DNA of 64,000 bases, from contig NZ_JACB01000035.1 of NCBI RefSeq assembly GCF_000520975.1, positions 81,054 through 145,053 of the forward strand, in the 5' to 3' direction. Position 1 is the first letter of the stretch. Each line of letters begins with the position of its first letter. The notes under the pieces were generated by a model, which did no database searches, was not told the origin of the DNA, and saw only the letters and a list, made by a program, of their open reading frames with translations. Shown here piece after piece: positions 37,993 through 46,381 of this stretch. Source of the stretch: Aquimarina megaterium XH134 (GTDB taxonomy: Bacteria > Bacteroidota > Bacteroidia > Flavobacteriales > Flavobacteriaceae). The position numbers and the translations under genes are program-made.

Positions 37993-39464
37993 TAACAAAA
38001 GAAACAGATATTTTTATTGTAGGGGCTGGACCAGTTGGGCTAGCTTGTGCATATCTAGCAGAGCTTTCGGGATTAAAAACAATGATTATAGATAAATCTG
38101 AAGGCCCGCTAGAAGTAGGAAGAGCAGATGCTCTTAATGCAAGAACACTACAGCTACTTGAGGTTGCTGATTTATTCAAAGAACTCTACCCTCTGGGTTT
38201 ACCCTGTAATACAAGTTCAATATGGGAAAAGGGAAAGTTTGTATCACGACAATCGTATTGGTGGGATGAGCTTGAAGGTTGTTTTCATAAACATTTTTTG
38301 ATGCTGGGACAAGCATTTGTAGAGAAACTCTTAGATGAAAAACTTACATTAATTAATGCGCCTGTAGTAAGACAAACAACATTAGAAGATATTCAGGTTA
38401 CAGATGAAGGGTGTATCAGTACTCTTTCTAATGGAGATGTAATAAAATCAGATTATCTTATAGGAGCAGATGGCTCTCATTCGTTTGTTCGTAACTACTT
38501 TAATATACCTTTCGAGATTACACGCCCTCAAATTGTATGGGCAGTAATTGATGCAGTATTCGAAACTGATTTTACAAAAGTACCCGAAATTATAGTTTTC
38601 CAATCAGAAACATCAGATGTTGCCTGGATTCCCAGAGAAGGAAATATTGATAGGTTCTATATTAGAATGGATCGCAAAGATTTTGTCATAGAAGATGCTA
38701 TGGAAAAAATTAACTTCGCGATGGCACCACATACAGTTAAGATAAAAGAGCTGATCTGGTTTTCTCAATTTTCTGTAAAAGAATCTGTTGCAGAAAACTA
38801 TCTTATTCAAGATCGCGTAATTCTGGCGGGAGATGCTTGTCATATTCATTCTGTGAATGGAGGACAAGGTTTAAATACCGGTCTGGCAGATTCATTTAAC
38901 TTAATTTGGAAATTGAATATGATAAAAAATCACGGTGCTGATCAAAGTCTGCTCAATTTATATGAAACCGAGAGAAAACCAGTTGCTCTTAGTGTAATTC
39001 AGAGTTCTGGAGAACTTGTTCGTTCTACAAAATATTCAAGCTCTGGTACCCATGCAAAAGATTATGTTAAGATTGTAGAAAAGAGAGCCGGAAATATTAC
39101 AGGTATGGGTATTCGCTATAGTGAAAATGGAATGGCGGGAACAAGAGTTTATGATATCGAAGTCAACCAGGGAGAAGAAAAAAGCCAATTATATTCTCTT
39201 CTTGATTATACCAAGTTTACGCTTCTTTATTTTGGCAATCAAAAAATAGATTTAGAATTACCAGGTTTTGTGAAAGTAATACAAATTCATTCCAATGATT
39301 CACAACATGGACTCTGGACAGAAAGTAAATACTATAAAGATCAGACTATTTTGGTAAGACCAGATTCTTATATCGAATCTGTCGGTTCACTAGATCAAAC
39401 AGATTCTTTAATTAAAGACCTTGTTCGTAAATATTCAAAAAATAGTGTCTCATTAGCGATGTAA
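37989..39464 (+). CDS. FAD-dependent aromatic monooxygenase
   Basis: 491 residues of the PheA/TfdB-like class A flavoprotein hydroxylase family. The dinucleotide motif is IVGAGPVGLACAYLAE (residues about 9-24). The second FAD motif is GADGSHSFVRNYF, and the GD motif is GDACHIHSVNGGQGLNTGLAD (near residue 285). It should hydroxylate an aromatic, consistent with a Tyr- or Trp-derived isonitrile. It overlaps the oxygenase gene by 4 bp (translational coupling). It differs from the PvcC-type hydroxylase of Pseudomonas, so the product may differ too. Confidence 0.9.
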   Translation: MITKETDIFIVGAGPVGLACAYLAELSGLKTMIIDKSEGPLEVGRADALNARTLQLLEVADLFKELYPLGLPCNTSSIWEKGKFVSRQSYWWDELEGCFHKHFLMLGQAFVEKLLDEKLTLINAPVVRQTTLEDIQVTDEGCISTLSNGDVIKSDYLIGADGSHSFVRNYFNIPFEITRPQIVWAVIDAVFETDFTKVPEIIVFQSETSDVAWIPREGNIDRFYIRMDRKDFVIEDAMEKINFAMAPHTVKIKELIWFSQFSVKESVAENYLIQDRVILAGDACHIHSVNGGQGLNTGLADSFNLIWKLNMIKNHGADQSLLNLYETERKPVALSVIQSSGELVRSTKYSSSGTHAKDYVKIVEKRAGNITGMGIRYSENGMAGTRVYDIEVNQGEEKSQLYSLLDYTKFTLLYFGNQKIDLELPGFVKVIQIHSNDSQHGLWTESKYYKDQTILVRPDSYIESVGSLDQTDSLIKDLVRKYSKNSVSLAM

Positions 39465-39474
39465 ATAAAAAAAG

Positions 39475-39527
39475 CGTCAATTCGAGTGGTTTTCCGGAAT
39501 AGCCTGTCGATTACGCTCGAATTGACG
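39475..39527. repeat. Long-loop inverted repeat between cluster genes
   Basis: CGTCAATTCGAG (39475-39486) pairs perfectly with CTCGAATTGACG (39516-39527) around a 29-nt loop. It follows the monooxygenase stop codon by 10 bp. The T tract lies on the minus-strand side, so it may be a partial terminator, an mRNA 3' stabiliser or a remnant. Confidence 0.6.
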
Positions 39528-39631
39528 AATTAAAAAACCTAAAATGTACAACGGGTTAATATATCTCATCATTGCGATATTTTAATTTAACCACATACAA
39601 AAATGTAGATCAACTTATAAAGAAAAAGCAT

Positions 39632-40438
39632 ATGAACAATAAAGAAAAGGCTAAAGCATATCATACTGCAGTTAGCCAGTACAATGAATCAATAATAGAG
39701 AAAATGGTTCATGAAAACTATATCCAACACAATCCAAGGGTTCCGTCGGGAAGAGCAGCTTTTATTTCTATGATACCAAAATTAAAAGAGTATGGTAGTA
39801 AAATTGAAAATATTCGCATGCTAGAAGATGATCAGCACATAATTATGCATCACAAATGGATGAATGCTACTCCTTTTGGGTTTAATGAAGCAGTAGCTTT
39901 TCATATCATTCGTTTTGATTATAATGGATTAATTGCCGAACACTGGAATGTTATGACAGCAATAACTTCTCCAAACTTATCGGGTAGATCTTTATTTGAT
40001 GGTGAGACCGAAATAAAAGACCTAAAGAAAACAGAAAGTAATAAATCTATAATCACCGAGCTATTTAATACACTAACACACGAAAATGTAGAAACGATAA
40101 TAGAGATCATACCTAATTTTTTTCAAACTAATTTCCATCAACATAATATAGGATTTGCCGATGGAATTCAGAATCTTATTCAGGCAATTCAAGATGAATC
40201 ACTTTTTCCTCGTTATAAAAAACAGCATGCCGTTTTTGGAGAAGGGAACTTTGTTCTATCCATTAGTGAAGGAGCTCTTTCTGGAAAAAATTCTGCAATA
40301 TATGATCTGTTTAGATTAGAAGAAGAAAAGATCGTAGCACATTGGAGCATTTATCAAGACATTCCAACCCAAAATCTTGCTAATAGCAATACTATGTTTA
40401 ACTTTAAGATGGTATCATCCCTAAATACGTGTAAGTAA
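39632..40438 (+). CDS. Tandem SnoaL/NTF2-like domain protein
   Basis: About 268 residues with two similar NTF2-like halves: residues about 1-120 (ENYIQHNPRVPSGRAAFISM, EDDQHIIMHHKW, HIIRFDYNGLIAEHWNV) and about 145-265 (NFFQTNFHQHNIGFADGIQNLIQ, IYDLFRLEEEKIVAHWSIYQD). The repeats share the IxEHW/IVAHW ending. SnoaL-like enzymes act as cyclases or hydrolases on small substrates. I chose the ATG at 39632; a TTG at 39572 would add 20 unlikely residues. It follows the hairpin after the monooxygenase and belongs to the cluster by orientation. Confidence 0.8.
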   Translation: MNNKEKAKAYHTAVSQYNESIIEKMVHENYIQHNPRVPSGRAAFISMIPKLKEYGSKIENIRMLEDDQHIIMHHKWMNATPFGFNEAVAFHIIRFDYNGLIAEHWNVMTAITSPNLSGRSLFDGETEIKDLKKTESNKSIITELFNTLTHENVETIIEIIPNFFQTNFHQHNIGFADGIQNLIQAIQDESLFPRYKKQHAVFGEGNFVLSISEGALSGKNSAIYDLFRLEEEKIVAHWSIYQDIPTQNLANSNTMFNFKMVSSLNTCK

Positions 40439-40575
40439 AAATATCAAAAGTTCGACTTTTAATGCCAATTTAAAAACGGGCGGGAAGTGCAAAATAATAA
40501 GCAAAGTATAATACGAAAGACAAAATAGAAACTTAATATAAACTGTTTTATTCTAAAAACAAAAATCTAAACAAT

Positions 40576-40782
40576 ATGCCATATATATCATTTGAATCAA
40601 CTAAACTCGAAAAAGAAATTAAGCAGAAACTAATTGAACAATTAACCGAAATATCAGCAGATATTACAGGTGTTCCAAAAAAATTATTTCTAGTTTCAAT
40701 AAAAGAAATCCCGGATGATGACATGGCCGTTGGAGGGAAGACAGTAAGAGAACTAAAAATAATTAATAAAACCAATAACTAG
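40576..40782 (+). CDS. 4-oxalocrotonate tautomerase-like protein
   Basis: A 68-residue tautomerase-superfamily member. Pro2 (MPYISFEST), which becomes the catalytic N-terminal Pro after Met removal, is present, and the sequence VPKKLFLVSIKEIPDDDMAVGGK matches the 4-OT core. It would tautomerise an enol or unsaturated keto acid. It is the last cluster gene, 137 bp after the SnoaL-like gene. A role in processing an oxidised isonitrile product is inference. Confidence 0.85.
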   Translation: MPYISFESTKLEKEIKQKLIEQLTEISADITGVPKKLFLVSIKEIPDDDMAVGGKTVRELKIINKTNN

Positions 40783-41050
40783 CAATAGCTTCTATATAAG
40801 AATCTTTCTGCAAGGTAGAGACTTACGACTACAAGTTGAATATTTTTTTTGAGACTTATACTATATTTTTAAGTGATGAAATTCTAGTTCGACTTCTATA
40901 GTAATTTTGTGCACAAAAAGAACTTTATTTATCTGTATCGTGCTATGATATAGGTGAATAGAGTTTTTTTTTTGAGAAAAATTAAAGTTTATTTGATGTA
41001 ATATCAAGAAGACAGAATATCACATTCCGAAAAAAATGTGTTAAGGCTGT

Positions 41051-41728
41051 TTAAATTTGTTTAGAAAATGGTAGGAATTCTATGAGTTCTTTAGGGCTTC
41101 TTATTATGTAATTAGGAGATAAGGATACTAGGTTTTTTTCATCTCTAAATCCCCATGTTACTGCAATGCTATCAACGCCTGCATTTTGAGCTGTAAGTAT
41201 ATCAACATCTGTATCACCAACAAATACCAATTGATCTAGAGGGATTTTTAACAATTTCGATAGATCTAAAACCCCACTGGGATCTGGTTTTTTGTATTTC
41301 TCAGACTGACCTATAATATGACTGAATTTGATATCTGGGAAAAAATGGCCTGCGCATTTAAGAGTTAAATCATGTAATTTATTAGATAATAGAGCGAGTG
41401 TTATTCCGGCAGATTGTAAATCTATTAGTACATCCATTATGCCAGCATATGTTTCAGAATGTTGGGTGTATAAATCTTCGTATTGCAAATGGAATTCATG
41501 GAGCAAATGCGCTATCAATTCTTCAGTTCTATGCTCAGAAGGGATGGATAATGTTATAAAATTTTTTGCACCGTTTCCAATAAATTCACGATAGTTTTTC
41601 ATGGTATGAATCGGAAATTTATTTTTTTCCAAAAGCGCATTCATGATATGGCTATATGTTCCTAATGTATTTAAAAGGGTTCCGTCTAAATCAAAAATAA
41701 TCCCCTTGTATTGTTTTTTAATTTGCAT
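41051..41728 (-). CDS. HAD superfamily phosphatase
   Basis: About 225 residues with the HAD motifs: DLDGT (motif I in GIIFDLDGTLLNT), LLSNK (motif II), a Lys in KPDPS (motif III) and VGDTDVDILTAQNAG (motif IV). The layout resembles phosphoglycolate phosphatase-like enzymes (Gph/PgmB group); the substrate is unknown. The frame is open to 41848, but the ATG at 41728 (MQIKKQYKGIIFDLD) is the natural start. It is a single gene, divergent from the peptide cluster. Confidence 0.9.
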   Translation of the reverse strand: MQIKKQYKGIIFDLDGTLLNTLGTYSHIMNALLEKNKFPIHTMKNYREFIGNGAKNFITLSIPSEHRTEELIAHLLHEFHLQYEDLYTQHSETYAGIMDVLIDLQSAGITLALLSNKLHDLTLKCAGHFFPDIKFSHIIGQSEKYKKPDPSGVLDLSKLLKIPLDQLVFVGDTDVDILTAQNAGVDSIAVTWGFRDEKNLVSLSPNYIIRSPKELIEFLPFSKQI

Positions 41729-42236
41729 ATTGTGAATGTTGGTTTTTAAGAATTTTTGTGGATTTAGTGGTTTGATAATGAGTTGTTTATGATCTAAGTT
41801 GGATAGTGTTTTGACCTGTTGTGTGTTTAGAAAAGTTATGCAAACCACTAAAAGTTGATTAATTGTAATAAACGCATAACTTTAGAGTAAATTATAATAA
41901 AATATTAGAAATTTTAAATCATTATCTACATATATCGCTAAAACTTTATTTATTATAAATCAACTAATATATTTCAATCCTACAAATAAAATTAACTCTC
42001 TCAATGTATTACCCCAAAAGTATAATTTAAAATGATAAAAGAGCTTTGATAACCCAATTTAAGCGTATCAAAATTTGGCGTAATCAAAACGAAGAATATA
42101 CTAAGATAAGGGAGTCATTATTAAAGTACTTACAAGATTTTATCGATCGGGTAATAACATAAAGTTTCGAAAATTTACCGAAGAATGGTGCTAAGCCATT
42201 AACAAATGAAATTATTTTTTTAACATTTCTTTAAAT
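41729..42236. other. Spacer upstream of the peptide cluster
   Basis: About 500 bp of AT-rich DNA. One short plus-strand frame (42046-42162, TTG start) reads protein-like (KRIKIWRNQNEEYTKIRESL) before a stop, possibly a small gene or remnant. No other gene is visible. The right end leads into the palindromes that precede the peptide gene. Confidence 0.4.
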
Positions 42237-42249
42237 GCAACATTGTTGC
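42237..42249. promoter_or_regulatory. Palindromic operator-like site A
   Basis: GCAACATTGTTGC, a perfect 6-1-6 palindrome, 100 bp before the peptide start codon. Confidence 0.6.
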
Positions 42250-42272
42250 TTCTGAAAAACAGGTTCTCTATA

Positions 42273-42289
42273 TTGCAACACTGTTGCAA
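42273..42289. promoter_or_regulatory. Palindromic operator-like site B
   Basis: TTGCAACACTGTTGCAA, a perfect 8-1-8 palindrome with the same core GCAACA-N-TGTTGC as site A. The two centres are 38 bp apart and site B is 60 bp before the peptide start codon. The inner 7-1-7 layout matches that of Fur/Zur-type boxes; the binding protein is inferred. Confidence 0.65.
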
Positions 42290-42348
42290 CAAAGGGCGAG
42301 CCGAAAACCTTAAAAAATAGAGTAGGTATAATCTTAATTTATGTAATC

Positions 42349-42459
42349 ATGAAAATTAACAAAGAAGCACTAATCTCTCAGATTCTGGCCGAAAAATCAG
42401 CAAATCCAGTTGGAGGTACGCATTGTAGTAACTGTGGACATTGTTCATCTACATTGTAG
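42349..42459 (+). CDS. Cys/His-rich precursor peptide (candidate RiPP)
   Basis: A 36-residue peptide. The leader (about residues 1-23) is helical and charged, includes KEALISQILAEKS, and ends in Val-Gly-Gly, a double-glycine leader ending. The core is THCSNCGHCSSTL, with three Cys and two His in 13 residues, spaced HC-x2-C-x-HC. It is not found by length-based gene callers. Two palindromic operators lie upstream and a stem-loop follows before the next genes, the layout of a precursor made in excess of its maturation proteins. No known precursor family is recognised. Confidence 0.65.
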   Translation: MKINKEALISQILAEKSANPVGGTHCSNCGHCSSTL

Positions 42460-42470
42460 ACATTGTATTG

Positions 42471-42500
42471 CGGTAGTACGATTTGTCGTACTACCGTTTT
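42471..42500 (+). terminator. Attenuating terminator between the peptide and its operon
   Basis: CGGTAGTACG (42471-42480) pairs with CGTACTACCG (42487-42496): a perfect 10-bp stem with a 6-nt loop, followed by TTTT. It lies 11 bp after the peptide stop codon and 21 bp before the next ATG, so it probably terminates most transcripts and lets some pass into the operon. Confidence 0.7.
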
Positions 42501-42517
42501 AAGGAAACATTTTAACC

Positions 42518-42997
42518 ATGAAAAAATTAGATAAAAAACAACTAGCAAATATTCTTCAGTTTAGAAACGAAGACATTATTTCGAGGTTTAATGATATGTA
42601 CCAGTTAGAAGTCGAAGAAGTACAGGATATTTTTAATGAAACCCTCAAGTTTCTATTCATAAGTCAGATTCCAGGAGTTTTTATACCAGATGATCTTTTG
42701 ATTATCGACGAAATGTGGCATAATATGATCCTTTTCACTCCTCAATATCATGAGTTTAGTAAGGAATACTTTAACACAACTTATTTTCATCATGTTCCCG
42801 CTTCAAAAAAGGAAAAAGAAGATCGTAAGAGAAATATGATGAAAGACCCAGAAAAAGCTAAAAAAGAGTATTTGCAAAAGTTAGAATTTTTACTATCTGT
42901 AACCTATGATTATTTAGGCGAAAAAACAGTTGAAAAATGGTTCAGGCAGTATGCAAATCAATATAGTAAAGAACAGCTTAAAGCACTAAGAAAATAG
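42518..42997 (+). CDS. GRDP-like (glycine-rich-domain-protein-like) protein
   Basis: 159 residues. The segment LLIIDEMWHNMILFTPQYHEF, followed by YFHHVP, fits the Dx(M/I)WHxHILxTxxY...FxHHxP pattern of the GRDP-like family (PF07173), whose molecular role is unclear. Conserved His residues suggest metal or cofactor binding. It is the first gene after the peptide and attenuator, and its stop codon is 2 bp before the next start, so it is a candidate maturation or leader-handling protein. That role is inference. Confidence 0.65.
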   Translation: MKKLDKKQLANILQFRNEDIISRFNDMYQLEVEEVQDIFNETLKFLFISQIPGVFIPDDLLIIDEMWHNMILFTPQYHEFSKEYFNTTYFHHVPASKKEKEDRKRNMMKDPEKAKKEYLQKLEFLLSVTYDYLGEKTVEKWFRQYANQYSKEQLKALRK

Positions 42998-42999
42998 TC

Positions 43000-43920
43000 A
43001 TGAGTATTTTTCCAAAAAGAGCTATCCCTGGTAAGACTGTGACTATTCACTGGAACTTTAATATCTCTGCCTTAAAAAATGTACACGTGTTTCCGTGGGT
43101 TAGAATAGGTGTTAAAGATCCTAACGGAAATGTTACTATGCTTTTTGAAGAACATGTTTTGGGATTACCAAACCCTATAAACGAAGTAACACAAGAAGAA
43201 GAACGATCACTTAAATATTTAAATAAAAATGTTCCGTTACTGTTATTAGCAGATTATTTGAGTGGAGCTTGTAAGAGAGAACAATTAATACAAATACTCA
43301 AGAATATTCAATCCGGAAGACACTATTATTTTACATATACCATCCCTAACAATGCACCTTTAGGGAAATACACACTTATTTCAGAAGTACACAGTTCTGG
43401 AGAAATAAGGTATTCTAAAACAGCAGTTGATGATTTCTTTTTTGTTGAAAAAATAACACTGAACAATGTTATTGAAGGTGAACAAAAGAAAGCTGTAATT
43501 ATGAATCATTCACCAGAGAAAACTCCTGTAAAGATTGTTGAATGTTATCAAAATACACAAGAAGAACTAAAAACTAAAGTACGTGTTTTTGAAATCGAAC
43601 CCCTACAAGAAACAATATTAGAACTTTATTCAGACCAAGAATTTTTATTGTACAATGAAGAAAGAGAAGTGATCTCTCTAACCAATTTATCATCATCTTA
43701 TCTATTACGAAACCAACAAATACTTGAACTACGCAAAAATAATGGGTTAACCTGTTTGCTAAAAAAGGATAAAGATGAAGCCTATCAATTAACTGCAGAA
43801 ACAAAACAATTATGGGATAGATCAAATGGGTTACTTCATAAAGATCAAATGTCTGAGAAAGAAAAAGTGATTTTTGAGGAAATGAATTCAGAAGAATTGA
43901 TTCAGGAAATTACTTTATAA
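43000..43920 (+). CDS. Ig-like protein of unknown function
   Basis: 306 residues with no signal peptide and no named family. Residues about 1-160 look like an immunoglobulin-fold region (PGKTVTIHWNF, HYYFTYTIPNNAPLGKYTLISEV). A second beta-rich region follows (about 165-240). The last 65 residues are more helical (DEAYQLTAETKQLWDRSNGLL...EELIQEITL) and loosely recall the layout of a PqqD-like peptide-recognition domain, without clear motif support. It starts 2 bp after the GRDP-like gene, and TonB-dependent receptor synthesis follows after 69 bp, so it is probably part of peptide maturation. Confidence 0.6.
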   Translation: MSIFPKRAIPGKTVTIHWNFNISALKNVHVFPWVRIGVKDPNGNVTMLFEEHVLGLPNPINEVTQEEERSLKYLNKNVPLLLLADYLSGACKREQLIQILKNIQSGRHYYFTYTIPNNAPLGKYTLISEVHSSGEIRYSKTAVDDFFFVEKITLNNVIEGEQKKAVIMNHSPEKTPVKIVECYQNTQEELKTKVRVFEIEPLQETILELYSDQEFLLYNEEREVISLTNLSSSYLLRNQQILELRKNNGLTCLLKKDKDEAYQLTAETKQLWDRSNGLLHKDQMSEKEKVIFEEMNSEELIQEITL

Positions 43921-43989
43921 CAAATGACATTCTATTCTTAAAAAATCAGAATACATAATTAAATACAATAAATCGTCTACTACTTCTAT

Positions 43990-46365
43990 ATGCAATATAT
44001 CTCATATCTCATAATTGTTTTTTTACTAATCCCAATCATTTCTATAGGTCAGGAAGGGGTAATTTCTGGTACAATAACCAATGAAAAAGGAAACCCTTTA
44101 TCTACTGCCCATATATATATTCCAGAAATGAATAAAAGTACCGTATCCGATACTTCGGGAGCCTTTAGAATAGAACATTTAAGATCGGGGGATTACCAAA
44201 TTGTAATATCACATATAGGATACCAAACACAACAAAAAACGATAACATTACTTAAAAATCAACCCAAAATAAAAGTAACAATTCGCCTTGCTAAACAACT
44301 CGATGAATTAGGTGAAGTAACACTATTGAGCACATCAGAAGCAACAAAAATTAGAAATAGTACGACAACAGTATCTGTTATCGAAGCCAGAAAACTTAAT
44401 AATAGATCTGTTACTACATCTGATCTTTTAGGTACAGTGCCCGGAGTACAAATAAGACAGAGTGGGGGAGTTGGAAATGCCACTGAAGTATCTATTCAAG
44501 GGTTAAGCGGCAGGCAAGTAAAACTATTTGTGAATGGAGTTCCTATGGATTTTTTACTTCCAGTAGAAGAATTAGGAATAGGCCCCTCTCTGGCTATGCT
44601 TCCTGTTAACCTTATTAAACGAATGGAAGTATATAAAGGTGCGGTTCCTGTAAGTATGGGTGCAGATGCATTGGGAGGCGCTATTAACATAGTTACAAGA
44701 AAAGAGAAGTATGATTTTTTTGACACATCTGTAGCATATAGTTCATTTAATACATGGCAGGCAACAGTAAATGCGAGAAAAGTAATGCCCTCTGGTTTAA
44801 CAGCGGGGTTAACAGGGTATTATACGTATTCAGACAATAATTACACACTAAACGATGTAACACTTATTAATGAACAAGGTAATCCAGAATCAATTTCAGC
44901 AAAAAAATTTCATGATGCTTTTAGAAGCTATATGATAAAAGGAGATGTAGGGTTGATAGACCAATCCTGGGCAGATTATATAGCACTCAATTTTTCTTAT
45001 GCAAATTTATATGATGAGATTCAGCATAATTTCGAAATGAGACAACCTTATGGAGAAGCACTTAACAAAGTATTTGTATATAATAATGCATTACAATATG
45101 AAAAAAAAGGCCTTATAAAAAATCTTGATGCTAATCTATACATAGGGTACAATAGAATCATTACCAATTTTAATGATACAACACTTAATATATACAATTG
45201 GAGAGGAGAAGTTATTGGGCAGAGAACCTCTGGAGGTGAGATTACACCTTCTCAAAATAAATTAAAACTTACCGGAGATAATATTTCGGGAAGAATTAAT
45301 CTTCAATATAATGTTAATACTACTTCACGAATTCTCTTTAATGGAGTGACTTCTTTTTTTGAACGATCAGGAGAAGATCCCGTTGCAGCTGCGTTTTACG
45401 GAAATGATTACTATAAAAACCCTGTGCATATCAATAAAATTGTTAGTGGGATAGGTCTGGAAAAAGATTTTCTGGATAAAAAAATAGTAAGTCACAGTGC
45501 TGTGAAATTCTATCACTATACCGCAAAAGGTTTTGAAATTGAAAATAATGAAATCGATGAGGTAGAACAGCAAAGGACAGAATTTGGAGGAAGTCAATCT
45601 TTTTCCTGGAGACTTAATCGCAATTTTTTAAGTAAACTATCTTATGAGTATGCCACAAGATTACCAGATAGAATTGAAACTTTAGGAGATTTTAGTATCG
45701 CAGTAGCAGCTAATCCCAATTTAAAACCCGAAAGAAGCCATAATATTAATCTTGGTGGGAGTTATAAAGAAAAAACATGGAGTGTAGAAGCTAATGGTTT
45801 TTTTAGAGAGATAGAGAATATTATTATACTTCAAGCGGTTCCTCCTCCTGTTTTGAGTACTTATCAAAATTTATTAAAAACAAGAATCATAGGAGTCGAA
45901 GGCGAAATTAGCATGCGGCCATTATCATGGTTAAATATTACATTAAATGGCACTTTTCAGGATTTGCGAAACCGATCCAAAAAAGAAGCTTCAGGAGTGT
46001 CTAATGATCGCTATTTTGGAGCTCGATTACCAAACAAACCGTATCTATTCGGAAACGGAGAAATTCAAATCACCAAAAATAGTTTAATGAGACCCAATGA
46101 CCAATTACAAGTATGGTGGTCTACCCGCTATGTAGAAGAATTTTTTAGGTATTGGGAGATTGATGGACGAAAAGAAGATAAACTAGTCGTGCCAACCCAA
46201 TGGCTTCATAATATAGGAATTGCATACACAGGAAGGCATAAGCAATATACTGTAACTCTCGAAACTCACAACATATTTGATCAACAAGCCTATGATAATT
46301 TTGGAGTTCAAAAACCAGGAAGATCATGGCATCTTAAGTTAAAAACCTCACTATTTAAATCATAA
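43990..46365 (+). CDS. TonB-dependent receptor
   Basis: 791-residue outer-membrane receptor. A signal peptide (about residues 1-20) is followed by a carboxypeptidase-regulatory-like domain (GVISGTITNEKGNPLSTAHIY, residues about 24-105), the plug domain (TTSDLLGTVPGVQIRQSGG, RVEVYKGAVPVSMGADALGGAINIVTR-like segment) and a 22-strand barrel ending in LKTSLFKS. Such receptors import metal-chelate complexes, peptides or glycans using TonB energy. It lies between the peptide gene and a beta-propeller-like lipoprotein, and there is no SusD partner, which favours a metallophore over a glycan. Confidence 0.93.
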   Translation: MQYISYLIIVFLLIPIISIGQEGVISGTITNEKGNPLSTAHIYIPEMNKSTVSDTSGAFRIEHLRSGDYQIVISHIGYQTQQKTITLLKNQPKIKVTIRLAKQLDELGEVTLLSTSEATKIRNSTTTVSVIEARKLNNRSVTTSDLLGTVPGVQIRQSGGVGNATEVSIQGLSGRQVKLFVNGVPMDFLLPVEELGIGPSLAMLPVNLIKRMEVYKGAVPVSMGADALGGAINIVTRKEKYDFFDTSVAYSSFNTWQATVNARKVMPSGLTAGLTGYYTYSDNNYTLNDVTLINEQGNPESISAKKFHDAFRSYMIKGDVGLIDQSWADYIALNFSYANLYDEIQHNFEMRQPYGEALNKVFVYNNALQYEKKGLIKNLDANLYIGYNRIITNFNDTTLNIYNWRGEVIGQRTSGGEITPSQNKLKLTGDNISGRINLQYNVNTTSRILFNGVTSFFERSGEDPVAAAFYGNDYYKNPVHINKIVSGIGLEKDFLDKKIVSHSAVKFYHYTAKGFEIENNEIDEVEQQRTEFGGSQSFSWRLNRNFLSKLSYEYATRLPDRIETLGDFSIAVAANPNLKPERSHNINLGGSYKEKTWSVEANGFFREIENIIILQAVPPPVLSTYQNLLKTRIIGVEGEISMRPLSWLNITLNGTFQDLRNRSKKEASGVSNDRYFGARLPNKPYLFGNGEIQITKNSLMRPNDQLQVWWSTRYVEEFFRYWEIDGRKEDKLVVPTQWLHNIGIAYTGRHKQYTVTLETHNIFDQQAYDNFGVQKPGRSWHLKLKTSLFKS

Positions 46366-46381
46366 TACAAAAACTATAGTA

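Noticed and set aside
39572..39631. TTG start of the SnoaL-like gene
   Set aside because: The extension is not protein-like and the ATG at 39632 gives a normal N-terminus.
42238..42290. CRISPR-like repeat reading of the GCAACA palindromes
   Set aside because: There are only two copies, they are palindromic and there is no spacer pattern, so an operator is the better reading.
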